From: Thermosynechococcus sichuanensis E542
GTDB taxonomy: Bacteria > Cyanobacteriota > Cyanobacteriia > Thermosynechococcales > Thermosynechococcaceae
Reading direction: 5' to 3'
Assembly: GCF_003555505.1 (NCBI RefSeq)
Contig: NZ_CP032152.1
Span: forward strand, 1,845,001-1,909,000
Length of the DNA stretch: 64,000 bases
Positions 1 through 9,186 of the stretch are shown here, piece by piece. The position numbers and the translations under genes were made by a program. The notes under the pieces were generated by a model. It searched no databases. It saw only the letters and a program-made list of their open reading frames with translations, and was not told the DNA's origin. Each line of letters opens with the position of its first letter. The first letter of the stretch is position 1.

Positions 1-464
1 CACTCCCGCCATGATCCACATCCCCACGTCCTCGCGATCCTCCACATGTGCCGAAAGTTCGGTTTGATTGGGATTGGCTAAGAACTGGTTAATTTGTTGC
101 ACTATGGCGGCGGGTCTGCTCGCCTGCGAGGAAGCAGTGCCTAATATGATTGAATTGCCCGCTACTTCAAGGACGACGCGGTACATGCGATCGCCTTCGC
201 TGTCATCGTAGTCCTCCAACTTGGCCTGTCGCAGCAAAGAAAGGGGAATTTTACCCGCTCTTGGCTCACCAAAGAGGTTGTCGTGGCGATGCACTCATAG
301 GGCAGGGTTTGGCGTTGGCAGCGAATTGCTGTAACTGGAGAGAAGCTGAGCATCAATATAGAAACAGCAACAGGTAGAGCAAACAACACCCCAGCCATCG
401 ACCACATCCCCCAAGGGCGTTCCCGCAAGCGCAAGCGATAGTCTGTTTGCTCCAAGATTTTCAT
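1..464 (-). pseudogene. Conserved cyanobacterial membrane-anchored protein, reading frame disrupted, 3' end outside window
   Basis: The reading starts at an ATG (464-462) and gives an N-terminal basic stretch, one hydrophobic segment (about residues 20-45) and then TAIRCQRQTLPYECIATTTS. That frame goes wrong at a run of four A (minus strand, about 251-254) after SQERVK. From there the adjacent minus-strand frame stays open to base 1 and reads IPLSLLRQAKLEDYDDSEGD, then MYRVVLEVAG and later NQFLANPNQTEL. Joined, the two halves look like one small cyanobacterial protein with an N-terminal membrane anchor, a family I know only as conserved hypothetical. One extra A at 251-254 would restore the frame, so this is a one-base deletion, a sequencing error, or less likely slippage on A-AAA. 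The start lies 9 bp after the stop of the SRPBCC gene, which suggests one operon. No function can be assigned. Confidence 0.6.
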
Positions 465-473
465 TGCTGATCG

Positions 474-998
474 TCATCCTTCAGCACGCAAAAATGCTGC
501 CACACTGGCTGCCAACTGCTGAAAATTGGGTTCAATGCGTTGGCCGAGATACTCCTCCACAGCACGGGCAATCATGCCAGCTAAGAATGAGGGTACTCCG
601 GGAATCCGTTTTGGATCAATACGTAGATGACCTCGGCTGGTAATAATTGTTGAATCGCCCGCCGCAATGAATTGATTTTCCCCTTGACAGTCAATGGCCT
701 CGGTAAAGGCATGGGGGGCAATCCGCCAGCGGGTGAGATAGTCGCGATCGTCCCAATGGGTATAGTCTGTCCACGAGAGCATCGCCTCACTCAGGAGTGC
801 CCGGGCTGCTGCTGGAATTTCGCCGCCACCATGCCAGACCAAAACCATCTCTAGGGCTTGAGGATGCTCCTTGCGCTCCTGCACTTCAATTTCACGGACA
901 TTGGGCATCCAGTTCACTAGTTCCGGCAGGCGATCGCGATAGGTGCGATAGACGTGCTCACGGGGAAAGGGCAACTGTACTTGCGAGGAAATTTCCAT
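474..998 (-). CDS. SRPBCC / polyketide cyclase-like lipid-binding family protein
   Basis: This is a 174-residue soluble protein. The start is taken at MEISSQVQLPFP (ATG 998-996), 4 bp after the stop of the upstream channel gene; an in-frame start 33 bp further up would overlap that gene. The opening pattern of a beta strand then PFPREHVYRTYRDRLPEL is typical of START/SRPBCC proteins. So are GGGEIPAAARALLSEAMLSW, the strand-rich middle and the long C-terminal helix (FLAGMIARAVEEYLGQRIE) that closes the hydrophobic cavity. Such proteins bind lipids, pigments or isoprenoids in cyanobacteria. The ligand here is unknown and the assignment rests on fold-level resemblance only. Confidence 0.6.
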   Translation of the reverse strand: MEISSQVQLPFPREHVYRTYRDRLPELVNWMPNVREIEVQERKEHPQALEMVLVWHGGGEIPAAARALLSEAMLSWTDYTHWDDRDYLTRWRIAPHAFTEAIDCQGENQFIAAGDSTIITSRGHLRIDPKRIPGVPSFLAGMIARAVEEYLGQRIEPNFQQLAASVAAFLRAEG

Positions 999-1002
999 GA
1001 CC

Positions 1003-2421
1003 CTATCCCCACTGTGGACACTGCCGTGCAATGACCACTACATAGTCTCCTACCTGCAACTCATAGTTCATTGGTGGATTAATATCCGTCTGGCGGCGTC
1101 CCCCAATGCGACGTTCCACTGCTACCAAGAGGGCATCGTACTGCTCCTTGAGGTGGTGTTGCGCATACCAAAAGGTTTTGCCAGCCAGCGTTGCGGGCAA
1201 AGGGAGCCGATAAAACTGGTTTCCCACCTGTACCGTCAGCAGTTCGGCAAAGACATCCATCGCCCCTTGATTGCGTACTGCATTGCCAATAAGGTGACCC
1301 GCCATTTCATCAGCCACTACCACATCTTCTACCCCTGCCGCCTGAAGTTGCACATTATTGTTGCGATCCAAAAGCTGGGCACAGGTGTAAATCGTCGGAT
1401 TTAGTTTTTCCATGGTTAGTGCAGCAAGAACAGTTCGGGCATCGCGGTCTTGATCACTGCGGGGTCGGCTGGTATCCGCCAAGAGAATAGCGCGGGAAGC
1501 ATGGTAAATTTGCACCTTCTCTAAAACGTCAATGCGGGTGTAGTCTCCCGAATAAAAGTAAAGCCGATTTTGATCCACCCCCCGCAACTCACTCAAGGGC
1601 AACTGTTCAAGTTCAGCAACAATGACAATCGGCGCATGGCGGGTTTGGGGATCGGTTTGCAACTCCTGCAACACAAGGGGGGCACTGCGATTCCAGCCAC
1701 AGAGAATAATGTGGTTGCGCAACTCATCCAAGTCAAAGTTCTTAATGCTCATGACCGACTGCAACCGCTGCACCATAAAGGCAGACACCACCCCTGTAAA
1801 CACCGCAAACAAGGTCAGTCCCGCCAAGACCACAACAAGGGTAATGATCCGCCCGGCATGGGTTTTGGGATAGGCACCAATCGGCTCGGCAGAAACCAAG
1901 GAAAAGAAACTGTACCACAGGGCATCCCCAAGGTTTTCGATGTCTGGGTTTGAGGTTCCTTCGATAATATAAAAAGCCAGTCCCCCAAAGAGCATGATCA
2001 ACACAATGATTAACAGTGCTGAAATTTGAGCACCATAAAGAACAGTCATGTGGGGGGCAAGATAATGGAGGTTGCGGTTAATCAAAATTGAGGCACGGGG
2101 CAGACGCAACAGCGGCAGCAGACGAAACAGTGTCCACTGGGGCGGCATAGGTAAAATTGCAACTAGATCAAGCCAGTAGTGGCGGAAAAATCGTTGCTTT
2201 TTGCGGGCGATCGCAAAGCGTAGGAATAACTCAACAACAAAGCACAGCCGTAGGGGTAGCTCTGCCAAGATCACAAAAAAATTAGGGCGGCCGGGTTGCA
2301 CCCAAAGAAAATCCACCACCACAAGCAGCGTCCACGTCAGAATAAGAACAATTAAGCCAATCTCAACACGCGGTGAGTGGATAAATAGATCTAGTTGTTG
2401 TTGCAGCCGGCTGCGTCCCAT
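1003..2421 (-). CDS. Ion channel with RCK (TrkA-N) domains and a non-canonical selectivity filter
   Basis: A 472-residue protein. Residues 1-230 hold several membrane segments, including a voltage-sensor-like set (LTWTLLVVVDFLWV; FFRHYWLDLVAILPMP). A pore region follows (DALWYSFFSLVSAEPIGAYP, then KTHAGRIITLVVVLAGLTLF). Residues 235-380 form a TrkA-N/RCK Rossmann domain (HIILCGWNRSAPLVLQEL). Residues about 390-470 are TrkA-C-like and end in YELQVGDYVVVIA. The architecture is that of ligand-gated K+ channels of the inner or thylakoid membrane. However, the place of TVGYGD is taken by SAEPIGAYP, so K+ selectivity cannot be assumed. It is the first gene of a leftward cluster. Confidence 0.8.
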   Translation of the reverse strand: MGRSRLQQQLDLFIHSPRVEIGLIVLILTWTLLVVVDFLWVQPGRPNFFVILAELPLRLCFVVELFLRFAIARKKQRFFRHYWLDLVAILPMPPQWTLFRLLPLLRLPRASILINRNLHYLAPHMTVLYGAQISALLIIVLIMLFGGLAFYIIEGTSNPDIENLGDALWYSFFSLVSAEPIGAYPKTHAGRIITLVVVLAGLTLFAVFTGVVSAFMVQRLQSVMSIKNFDLDELRNHIILCGWNRSAPLVLQELQTDPQTRHAPIVIVAELEQLPLSELRGVDQNRLYFYSGDYTRIDVLEKVQIYHASRAILLADTSRPRSDQDRDARTVLAALTMEKLNPTIYTCAQLLDRNNNVQLQAAGVEDVVVADEMAGHLIGNAVRNQGAMDVFAELLTVQVGNQFYRLPLPATLAGKTFWYAQHHLKEQYDALLVAVERRIGGRRQTDINPPMNYELQVGDYVVVIARQCPQWG

Positions 2422-2481
2422 AGATGCCGCTTAAACAAAAGTTGAAGTTTGATGAGGAGCGATCGCCGGCTAGGAGTTAAT

Positions 2482-2730
2482 CTAGGTGGGAATCAGTTCA
2501 CCAGGGCGCAATTTTGCCCACCGTCCCTGCTCCTCTACAAAGCTCTTACAACCGACCACATCCCACTCCAATAGAATTTCTTCCCCTTTGGTGCGGATAT
2601 TCACGTTGATAGTGGGTTCAATCGGTTCAAAATCTGGTGTGAGCGTTAGATGGGGCTGTTGGTGCTGCTCCTCAACGGCATAGTATGTGGTACAGCGATC
2701 CACAAGGGCGCAGTTAACACAGATACACAT
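2482..2730 (-). CDS. ycf34: Ycf34 family protein
   Basis: This 82-residue protein begins MCICVNCALVDRCTTYYAVE, the cysteine-rich opening (CxCxxC plus a fourth Cys) that marks Ycf34. The ATG at 2730-2728 is chosen because the family starts exactly at MCIC; a start seven codons upstream would add an atypical tail. Ycf34 is conserved in cyanobacteria and red-lineage plastids. It is reported to bind an Fe-S cluster through these cysteines and to support photosynthetic electron transport. The C-terminal half is strand-rich and ends GRWAKLRPGELIPT. It lies between menB and the channel gene on the same strand. Confidence 0.85.
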   Translation of the reverse strand: MCICVNCALVDRCTTYYAVEEQHQQPHLTLTPDFEPIEPTINVNIRTKGEEILLEWDVVGCKSFVEEQGRWAKLRPGELIPT

Positions 2731-2774
2731 GGCGAACTCTCCCAATGCCACATGCTTCTACTCTAGCGCATCCC

Positions 2775-3611
2775 CTAGGGTCGCCAAGGAAACTGTTGAA
2801 AGTTGGGGGGACGTTTTTCGAGGAAGGCGGTCTTGCCCTCAGCACTCTCTTGGGTGAGATAGTACAGCAGCGTTGCATTGCCAGCTAATTCCTGGAGGCC
2901 GGCTTGACCGTCACAATCGGCATTAAAGGCCGCCTTCAAGCAGCGAATTGCCAAGGGACTATGGCTGAGGATTTGTCGTGCCCAGCGGATGCCCTCTGCT
3001 TCCAGCTCCTCAACGGGGACAACGGTATTGACCAAGCCCATTGCTAGGGCTTCCTGAGCCGTATATTGCCGACAGAGAAACCAAATTTCACGGGCTTTTT
3101 TCTGGCCGACAATGCGGGCAAGGTAACTGGCACCAAACCCAGCATCAAAACTACCCACCCGTGGCCCCGTTTGACCAAAAATAGCATTCTCAGCCGCAAT
3201 GGTGAGATCACAGACCAAGTGCAGCACATGGCCACCTCCAATGGCATAACCGGCCACAAGGGCGATGACCACCTTTGGCAGGGAGCGAATTTGTCGTTGC
3301 AGATCCAGCACATTTAGGCGTGCTACCCCCTGCTCATCTAGATAACCCGCCTCACCGCGAATACTTTGATCACCACCGGCACAAAAGGCATACTTACCAT
3401 CGGTGTGGGGACCGGCGCCGGTGAGCAACACAACCCCAATCGTGGGATCGTTGCGGGCATCCTCAAAAGCCTGACTCATTTCCACAATGGTTTGGGGGCG
3501 AAAGGCATTGCGCTTGTGGGGACGGTTGATTGTAATTTTGGCAATGCCCGTCGTTTTGTGGTAGAGGATGTCAGTGTAGTTGTGAACTTGCTGCCAGTGG
3601 ACGCTGTCCAT
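2775..3611 (-). CDS. menB: 1,4-dihydroxy-2-naphthoyl-CoA synthase (MenB)
   Basis: A 278-residue crotonase-fold enzyme that closes the second ring of the naphthoquinone in phylloquinone synthesis, needed for the A1 site of photosystem I. MenB signatures are [18 protein letters not shown] near residue 25, the oxyanion loop [36 protein letters not shown], and [21 protein letters not shown]. The C-terminus [14 protein letters not shown] is also typical. The start MDSVHW (ATG 3611-3609) is preferred over an in-frame start 90 bp upstream, whose extra residues ([18 protein letters not shown]) look like untranslated leader. The divergent dynamin gene begins 154 bp away. Confidence 0.93.
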   Translation of the reverse strand: MDSVHWQQVHNYTDILYHKTTGIAKITINRPHKRNAFRPQTIVEMSQAFEDARNDPTIGVVLLTGAGPHTDGKYAFCAGGDQSIRGEAGYLDEQGVARLNVLDLQRQIRSLPKVVIALVAGYAIGGGHVLHLVCDLTIAAENAIFGQTGPRVGSFDAGFGASYLARIVGQKKAREIWFLCRQYTAQEALAMGLVNTVVPVEELEAEGIRWARQILSHSPLAIRCLKAAFNADCDGQAGLQELAGNATLLYYLTQESAEGKTAFLEKRPPNFQQFPWRP

Positions 3612-3765
3612 AGAGTGTGATGGGTAAGACGGATTCTCATTGTAACCTGAGGGGTTCTCGGGTTTAGACAGGGGAAAATCGCAAAGAAAATTAACATCCA
3701 CTACCTAGGGGAGGCTAGAAAAGCTATGTTAGGCTTTTGTTGACAATAGTTTGTGCTTCTTTGCC

Positions 3766-6135
3766 ATGAGTGAACTCCTCAATACCTGCCCCAATTTGCA
3801 AGCGGATTGCGATCGCCTTCTTGAGCTGTTGAACGCTGAACCCAAGCTGCGCTCCTTTGATATTACGCCGGTTCAAACTTCCCTGCGCAAGGCAGTTTCG
3901 CCGACATTTGAAATTGTGTTTGCGGGGCCTTTTAGTGCGGGTAAATCAATGCTGATCAATGCGCTGTTGGAGCGCGAACTACTCTACAGTGCCCAAGGTC
4001 ACGCAACGGGGACGATTTGCCGTGTCGCCTATGCTGAACCCGATCGCGAGCGAGCCGTTTTGACGTTTTACACCGAGGGAGAAATTCAAAAACAGGTCAC
4101 CGATATTAGCGATCGCCTACGCTTGGGACGCAACATTGACATTAATAATCCCACTTCAATTCAAGAGGGAATTCAGTTTGCCCACCAAATTATTGAGCAG
4201 GAGGGGGGTGAGGGTCGCTCTCAACGGGCACGGGAAGCCAATGGTCTAAAATTGCTGCTCCAAGGCCGCCAACAAAATGCGGCTCACATTCATCCCACGG
4301 TGAATAATTCCTTCTCCATGGATGGGTTGGGGTTTGGCACGATCGCTGAGGCATCGGAATACGCCCGTCAAGGCCCCAATAGCGCCGTCCTTAAGAAAAT
4401 CGAGTACTATTGCCATCATCCTCTGCTTGCAGGGGGCAATGTTCTGATTGATACCCCCGGCATTGATGCGCCAATCAAGGAGCACGCTGAGCTAGCCTAT
4501 CGCTGTATCAATGATCCAGAAGCTTCAGCCGTAATTGTTGTTTATCAAATTGCTGCCTCCGGAGAAATTATTCAGGAGGAAATTGAGCTACTAGAAAGGA
4601 TCAAGAGTAATCCAGGGCTGCGCGATCGCGTGTTTCATGTCATTAACCGCATTGATCAAACGTGGTTTGATGCCGATTTGCGCGAGAAGGTCAACAATAC
4701 GATCGCCAAGTCCTTTTACTCGCCCCCCGATCGGGTTTATCGCACCAGTGGTCTTTTGGGCTTTTATGGTAGTCAGTTGCTCAAATGCAGCGATCGCGAT
4801 CGCTATGGGCTAGACTCTATCTTTGCCAATGAAATTAGCAAGCTCAAACAACGCACCGATGCCCCGAAATTCATCTCCGAGTTTCTGCGCTACTGTATTT
4901 TCTCCTACAAGCTCCCCAGTAAATTTCGCATTCAACTGGATACGGACAAAACACCCCTTGAAAGTTATGAACTGATCTTGCAACGCTATGGCCACGAATT
5001 AATCCAACACATGATTAAAGATAGCGAAGTGGAAACTTTCCGCAGTGATATTAGCCGCTATCTACGCGAGGAAAAGTACCCACAACTGTTGGAGCAATTG
5101 GTCAGCGATCTGCAAAATGTCTGCATTAACCTCAGCAATTTGTATCAGCCAGAACTCTATGAGCTAAAACAGCAACCCAATGATATTGAAGCCCTCAAGC
5201 AGACGAAGCTTCTCGATCTCAGCCAAGAACTGAAAACTGCTGGGGATGAGTTTTATCGGCATATTGATCAATTTCTCAATCGCGTCAAGGGTGGCCAGTC
5301 TCCAGAGGCAGAGCAGGACTATAAACGGCTGAAAAACAATCTTGTCACTTCCCTTGAACAACTCCTGCGTCAGTTCTCCGTGGCCACGATTTATCAACAG
5401 GCGCTTGATAGTCATCCCACCAACTCTGTTGTTCCCGTCATGGGGATTTTGGCGGAGGCCTTCTATTACTTGGCCAATGGCCTTAAGAAAACCCTCGTGG
5501 AATCTTCCCAAGAGGTGATTAAAAATCTCTTTAAGCAGTTGAGGCGGGAGATTTATCAGCAGCCCTACTATCGCGAACTCTTTCGCCTTCTGGGGAATGA
5601 CAGCGGCATTGATCAAATGCTGGCCAAGCTGGAGGAGGAGGTGCTGATTAGTATTACGACGGTGGCACGCATTGAGTGCGATCGCTATGTGCGGGAGCGG
5701 GAGGACTTTTACGACGATACCCAAGGGGTGATGAAACTGCGGGAGGTACTGCGCAAAGCCTGCAATACCTTTGATGCTTCGAGTATGTTTGAGGCGGAAA
5801 CCGAGCTGCGGGAACTTCTGAAAATGGACTTTGTCCACAAGATTAAGAAAACCATTGAAGTCACCTATCGAGCCGCGATCGCCACCGCAATTACAGAGCC
5901 TCTCCTCACTGCGGCTAAACAACATAGCCAAGAAATTCTCCAACAACAGCAACAGGCACGGGAGCACCTTGGCAAAACCCTCGAAAAAGAAGCGGCTGAA
6001 AGTATTAAGCACAATGCCGCTAAACTGAAGGAACTAGAGGCCAAGATTGCCATGTACAACGAAGCGGTAACAGGCATTAACCACTGCCTCGAACAGCAGG
6101 GGCGCGATCGCCAGAAACTTCCCCTGATTCTCTGA
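3766..6135 (+). CDS. Dynamin-like large GTPase
   Basis: A 789-residue bacterial dynamin-like protein. G1 is GPFSAGKS at residues 54-61, G2 is probably the Thr in ATGT, G3 is DTPGID near 229, and G4 is NRID near 293. After the GTPase domain (to about 330) come long helical, coiled-coil-rich regions. A hydrophobic patch (VVPVMGILAEAFYYLANGLKK, near 565) could be the membrane paddle. The C-terminal helix is Gln/Lys-rich (EILQQQQQAREHL, then KLKELEAKIAMYNEAV). Bacterial family members tubulate or fuse membranes, and in cyanobacteria relatives of VIPP/dynamin type are tied to thylakoid upkeep. The ATG at 3766 (MSELL) is chosen; a TTG sits five codons upstream. Confidence 0.82.
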   Translation: MSELLNTCPNLQADCDRLLELLNAEPKLRSFDITPVQTSLRKAVSPTFEIVFAGPFSAGKSMLINALLERELLYSAQGHATGTICRVAYAEPDRERAVLTFYTEGEIQKQVTDISDRLRLGRNIDINNPTSIQEGIQFAHQIIEQEGGEGRSQRAREANGLKLLLQGRQQNAAHIHPTVNNSFSMDGLGFGTIAEASEYARQGPNSAVLKKIEYYCHHPLLAGGNVLIDTPGIDAPIKEHAELAYRCINDPEASAVIVVYQIAASGEIIQEEIELLERIKSNPGLRDRVFHVINRIDQTWFDADLREKVNNTIAKSFYSPPDRVYRTSGLLGFYGSQLLKCSDRDRYGLDSIFANEISKLKQRTDAPKFISEFLRYCIFSYKLPSKFRIQLDTDKTPLESYELILQRYGHELIQHMIKDSEVETFRSDISRYLREEKYPQLLEQLVSDLQNVCINLSNLYQPELYELKQQPNDIEALKQTKLLDLSQELKTAGDEFYRHIDQFLNRVKGGQSPEAEQDYKRLKNNLVTSLEQLLRQFSVATIYQQALDSHPTNSVVPVMGILAEAFYYLANGLKKTLVESSQEVIKNLFKQLRREIYQQPYYRELFRLLGNDSGIDQMLAKLEEEVLISITTVARIECDRYVREREDFYDDTQGVMKLREVLRKACNTFDASSMFEAETELRELLKMDFVHKIKKTIEVTYRAAIATAITEPLLTAAKQHSQEILQQQQQAREHLGKTLEKEAAESIKHNAAKLKELEAKIAMYNEAVTGINHCLEQQGRDRQKLPLIL

Positions 6136-6147
6136 GCTAGGAATGAG

Positions 6148-6234
6148 ATGCAAGCAATGACTAGTCCCCCATTTTCAGCTCTGTGGATGGGTCTCTTCTG
6201 GATGATGATCCAACTGATGCAGGATTCGTCTTAA
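6148..6234 (+). CDS. Candidate 28-residue single-span membrane micropeptide
   Basis: A short frame, ATG 6148 to TAA 6232-6234, encodes MQAMTSPP followed by [16 protein letters not shown] and QDSS. It sits alone in the 170-bp gap between the dynamin-like gene and the KGK-type gene. An AGGAA lies 4 bp before the ATG, and a second ATG is at 6157. The predicted product is one very hydrophobic helix rich in Met and Trp with short polar ends. That is the size and shape of the small subunits of photosynthetic complexes, but it matches none I can name. Coding status is uncertain because such a short frame could occur by chance. Confidence 0.35.
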   Translation: MQAMTSPPFSALWMGLFWMMIQLMQDSS

Positions 6235-6305
6235 CCTGCGTTGCCTATCCCCGCAGTGATTGTGTGATCTTGACCGAACTTTATTGAATTTCCTAGGAGG
6301 AGTCC

Positions 6306-6638
6306 GTGTCAACCCGTCCCCGTTTATTATCCCCTGATGAAGTGATTCGCTTTAAGACACAGGGGCTTGATACCGAAGATCAAAATTCCGCTAATCTGGT
6401 GCAGGGCTACCGCAACGGCAACGATATTGCCTACGTTAAGCAACTAATGCGGGAAATTACAAGTTCATCTGAAAGAGTAAAATACCTTGCTGACGGCTGC
6501 GCTGTCGAAGTCGTCTTCTTGGATCAAATGGGTTGGCACCGAGGCAAAGTGAAACTGGAGTTGATCTTTTATCCAGAGGAGCCACAGCCGCAACCCGCCC
6601 CAAGTCGCAACGAAACGCTAGATTTGCTTTCCTCCTAG
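6306..6638 (+). CDS. KGK-domain-type cyanobacterial protein
   Basis: A 110-residue protein with a GTG start at 6306, placed 5 bp after a strong AGGAGG (6295-6300). The opening LSPDEVIRF and the strand near residue 75-90, GWHRGKVKLELIFYPEEP, resemble the KGK family of cyanobacterial proteins. That family is named after a Lys-Gly-Lys motif before a C-terminal strand; here the motif reads RGK. The last 20 residues are Pro/Gln-rich and probably disordered. The family function is unknown. It has its own spacer on both sides and is not obviously in an operon. Confidence 0.6.
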   Translation: MSTRPRLLSPDEVIRFKTQGLDTEDQNSANLVQGYRNGNDIAYVKQLMREITSSSERVKYLADGCAVEVVFLDQMGWHRGKVKLELIFYPEEPQPQPAPSRNETLDLLSS

Positions 6639-6749
6639 ATTCTCGATACCTATGCAGTGATGGCCGCAGTACTGGCGGATGGGAGCGTCAACCCGTTGGC
6701 TGGTCATAGCAGGTATCATAAAACTTTAGGCATATGGGCATAGCAGCAA

Positions 6750-9071
6750 ATGAGTAGTGATTTTCTGGCAGGACTGAATCCCTCACAGCGGCGGGCGGTG
6801 GAGCACTATTGTGGCCCGATGTTGGTGGTGGCAGGAGCCGGTTCTGGGAAAACGCGCACGCTTACCTATCGGATTGCCCATTTGATTCGCCATCATCGGG
6901 TGGCACCAGAAAATATTTTGGCGGTGACGTTTACAAATAAGGCCGCCCGCGAAATGAAGGAGCGGATTGAAGCCCTCTTTGGCCAAGAGATGGCGCAACA
7001 ACTCTACGGACGAGACTGGCTGGATCTGGCTCCCGTGGAACAACAGCGGGTGCGATCGCGAGTCTATCAAACCTACACGAAGCCCCTTTGGATTGGCACC
7101 TTCCACAGCCTGTGTGCCCGACTGCTGCGCTTGGAAATAGAGGCCTATCAACATCCCCAAGGCTATCGCTGGACGCGGCATTTCACCATTTTTGATGAGT
7201 CAGATGTGCAAAGCCTGATTAAAGAAATTGCCACCGGGGAACTCAATCTCGATGAGCGCAAGCATGATCCGCGCGGTATCCGCTACAAAATTAGCCATGC
7301 CAAAAACCGAGGGCTAAGCCCCGATCAATTGGAGCAGGAACAGCGATCGCCCGCTGGCCGTGTGGCCGCAGAAGTTTATCGTCGCTATGAGGCAACTCTG
7401 GCCAAGAATAACGCCCTTGACTTTGATGATTTGATTTTGCGAACGGTGCATCTTTTGCAACAGCATCCTGAGCGCCTTGAGTATTGGCATCAGCAATTCC
7501 AACATATTCTGGTGGATGAGTACCAAGACACCAACCGCACCCAATACGATCTCATTCGGCTACTAGCCACCAATGGCACTCCACCCCAACAGTTTCGGAA
7601 TTGGGGCGATCGCTCGATTTTTGTCGTGGGGGATGTGGATCAGTCTATTTACTCATTTCGCTGTGCTGATTTCACCATCTTAATGGATTTTCAAAAAGAT
7701 TTTGGCGATCGCCTGCCCGATGACGATAGCCGCACAATGATCAAGCTAGAGGAAAACTATCGCTCCGTCGCCAACATTTTGCAAGCTGCCAATCATCTCA
7801 TTGAGCACAACAACGAACGCATTGATAAAGTGCTGCGCCCCACCAAAGGAGAAGGCGCCCCCATTCACTGTGAGTGTTGCGACACTGAAACTGATGAAGC
7901 CTATTTTGTTGCCCAAAAGATCAAAGCCTTGGGCAGCCAATTCCTTGAGCCCCAATGGGGACGGTTTGCCATTCTCTACCGCACCAACGCCCAATCGCGC
8001 CCCTTTGAGGAGGCCTTAGTGCGCGCCAACATTCCCTACACCGTGGTTGGCGGTCTCAAATTTTATGAGCGCAAGGAAGTCAAGGATGTTCTCGCTTATT
8101 TGCGGCTGCTGCAAAACCCCCAAGACACCGTGAGTCTGCGGCGAGTTATCAACGTGCCACGACGCGGCATTGGCAAAACCAGCTTAGATCGCCTCAGTGA
8201 CGCTGCGCAAACCCTTGGCATTTCTCTATGGGATTTAATTTCCGATACCGAGTCCATGACGCCCTTAGCCGGGCGAGCCAGTCGTGCCGTGCAGCAGTTT
8301 GTAACCCTCATGACCCGCCTGCGATCGCTGGTGGATGATATTGAACTACCTGAACTCGTGAAAACCGTAATTGAAGAGACAGGCTACCGCCGCGAGCTAG
8401 AAAACGAGGGCACCGACGACAGCCTAGAGCGACTGCAAAACCTGATGGAATTGGTCAACGCTGCCCAGCAATTTAGCGAAGAAAATGAGGGAGCAAGCCT
8501 CAGCGATTTTCTCAGCCGTTCTGCCCTTGCCTCAGATTTGGATACCTTGCAAGAGAAAGAGGGGGTGGTCTCCCTCATGACTTTGCATGCTGCCAAGGGG
8601 CTAGAATTTCCTGTTGTCTTTTTGGTGGGCATGGAGCAGGGACTCTTTCCCAACTTCCGTAGTCTCAACGACCCCATGGCCCTAGAAGAAGAACGCCGCC
8701 TCTGTTATGTCGGCATTACCCGTGCCCAAGAACAACTCTTTCTCACCTTTGCCCAAAGCCGTCGTCGCTACGGTGGGAGTGAAGATACGATTCCTTCGCA
8801 ATTTTTGACGGAGCTACCCCCAGAACTGCTGACAGGAAATGTTCAACGCCGCCCCAAAATGGCTGTTGTCACGAAAGTATCTCCCTCGCGGTTGAGCAAG
8901 GTTGCTGCCTCTCCTTGGCGGGTGGGCGATCGCATTCTCCATCCTGTCTATGGTGAAGGGGAAATCACCCATGTCTTTGATACCGGTCCGAAACTCTCCT
9001 TGGCGATTCGTTTCCCCCGTCGCGGGCAAAAGGTGGTGGATCCCCGGCTGACACCCCTTGAGCGACTGTAA
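6750..9071 (+). CDS. pcrA: ATP-dependent DNA helicase, UvrD/PcrA type
   Basis: A 773-residue superfamily 1A 3'-5' helicase. The Q motif is LNPSQRRAV, Walker A is GAGSGKT at 29-35, motif Ia is TFTNKAAREMKERI, and Walker B is ILVDEYQDTNRTQY. Motif III is VVGDVDQSIYSFR, motif IV is LEENYRS, motif V is TLHAAKGLEFPVVF, and motif VI is EERRLCYVGITRAQ. The C-terminal 70 residues include WRVGDRILHPVYGEGEITHV, the PcrA-type Tudor-like domain that contacts RNA polymerase in the family. Its role is nucleotide excision and mismatch repair and clearing of stalled replication or transcription. Several HIP1 palindromes lie inside the gene. Confidence 0.93.
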   Translation: MSSDFLAGLNPSQRRAVEHYCGPMLVVAGAGSGKTRTLTYRIAHLIRHHRVAPENILAVTFTNKAAREMKERIEALFGQEMAQQLYGRDWLDLAPVEQQRVRSRVYQTYTKPLWIGTFHSLCARLLRLEIEAYQHPQGYRWTRHFTIFDESDVQSLIKEIATGELNLDERKHDPRGIRYKISHAKNRGLSPDQLEQEQRSPAGRVAAEVYRRYEATLAKNNALDFDDLILRTVHLLQQHPERLEYWHQQFQHILVDEYQDTNRTQYDLIRLLATNGTPPQQFRNWGDRSIFVVGDVDQSIYSFRCADFTILMDFQKDFGDRLPDDDSRTMIKLEENYRSVANILQAANHLIEHNNERIDKVLRPTKGEGAPIHCECCDTETDEAYFVAQKIKALGSQFLEPQWGRFAILYRTNAQSRPFEEALVRANIPYTVVGGLKFYERKEVKDVLAYLRLLQNPQDTVSLRRVINVPRRGIGKTSLDRLSDAAQTLGISLWDLISDTESMTPLAGRASRAVQQFVTLMTRLRSLVDDIELPELVKTVIEETGYRRELENEGTDDSLERLQNLMELVNAAQQFSEENEGASLSDFLSRSALASDLDTLQEKEGVVSLMTLHAAKGLEFPVVFLVGMEQGLFPNFRSLNDPMALEEERRLCYVGITRAQEQLFLTFAQSRRRYGGSEDTIPSQFLTELPPELLTGNVQRRPKMAVVTKVSPSRLSKVAASPWRVGDRILHPVYGEGEITHVFDTGPKLSLAIRFPRRGQKVVDPRLTPLERL

Positions 9072-9186
9072 ATCGACCTAACCGCTTCGAGCTTAAGACA
9101 TGAAATCTTATTGCAGGAGGCGTCTGTTTGGGTGCCATCCACGCTTTTTGGGCGTCATGACAAGCATGAACTTATAGGAACTTCCC

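Noticed and set aside
251-254. Programmed -1 frameshift in the first gene
   Set aside because: A P-site slip on A-AAA is possible, but there is no full slippery heptamer or clear downstream structure, so a plain indel is preferred.
5164-6012. A 282-codon open frame antisense to the dynamin-like gene
   Set aside because: It lies wholly inside a strongly recognised GTPase gene, has no ribosome site and no family resemblance; a by-product of codon bias.
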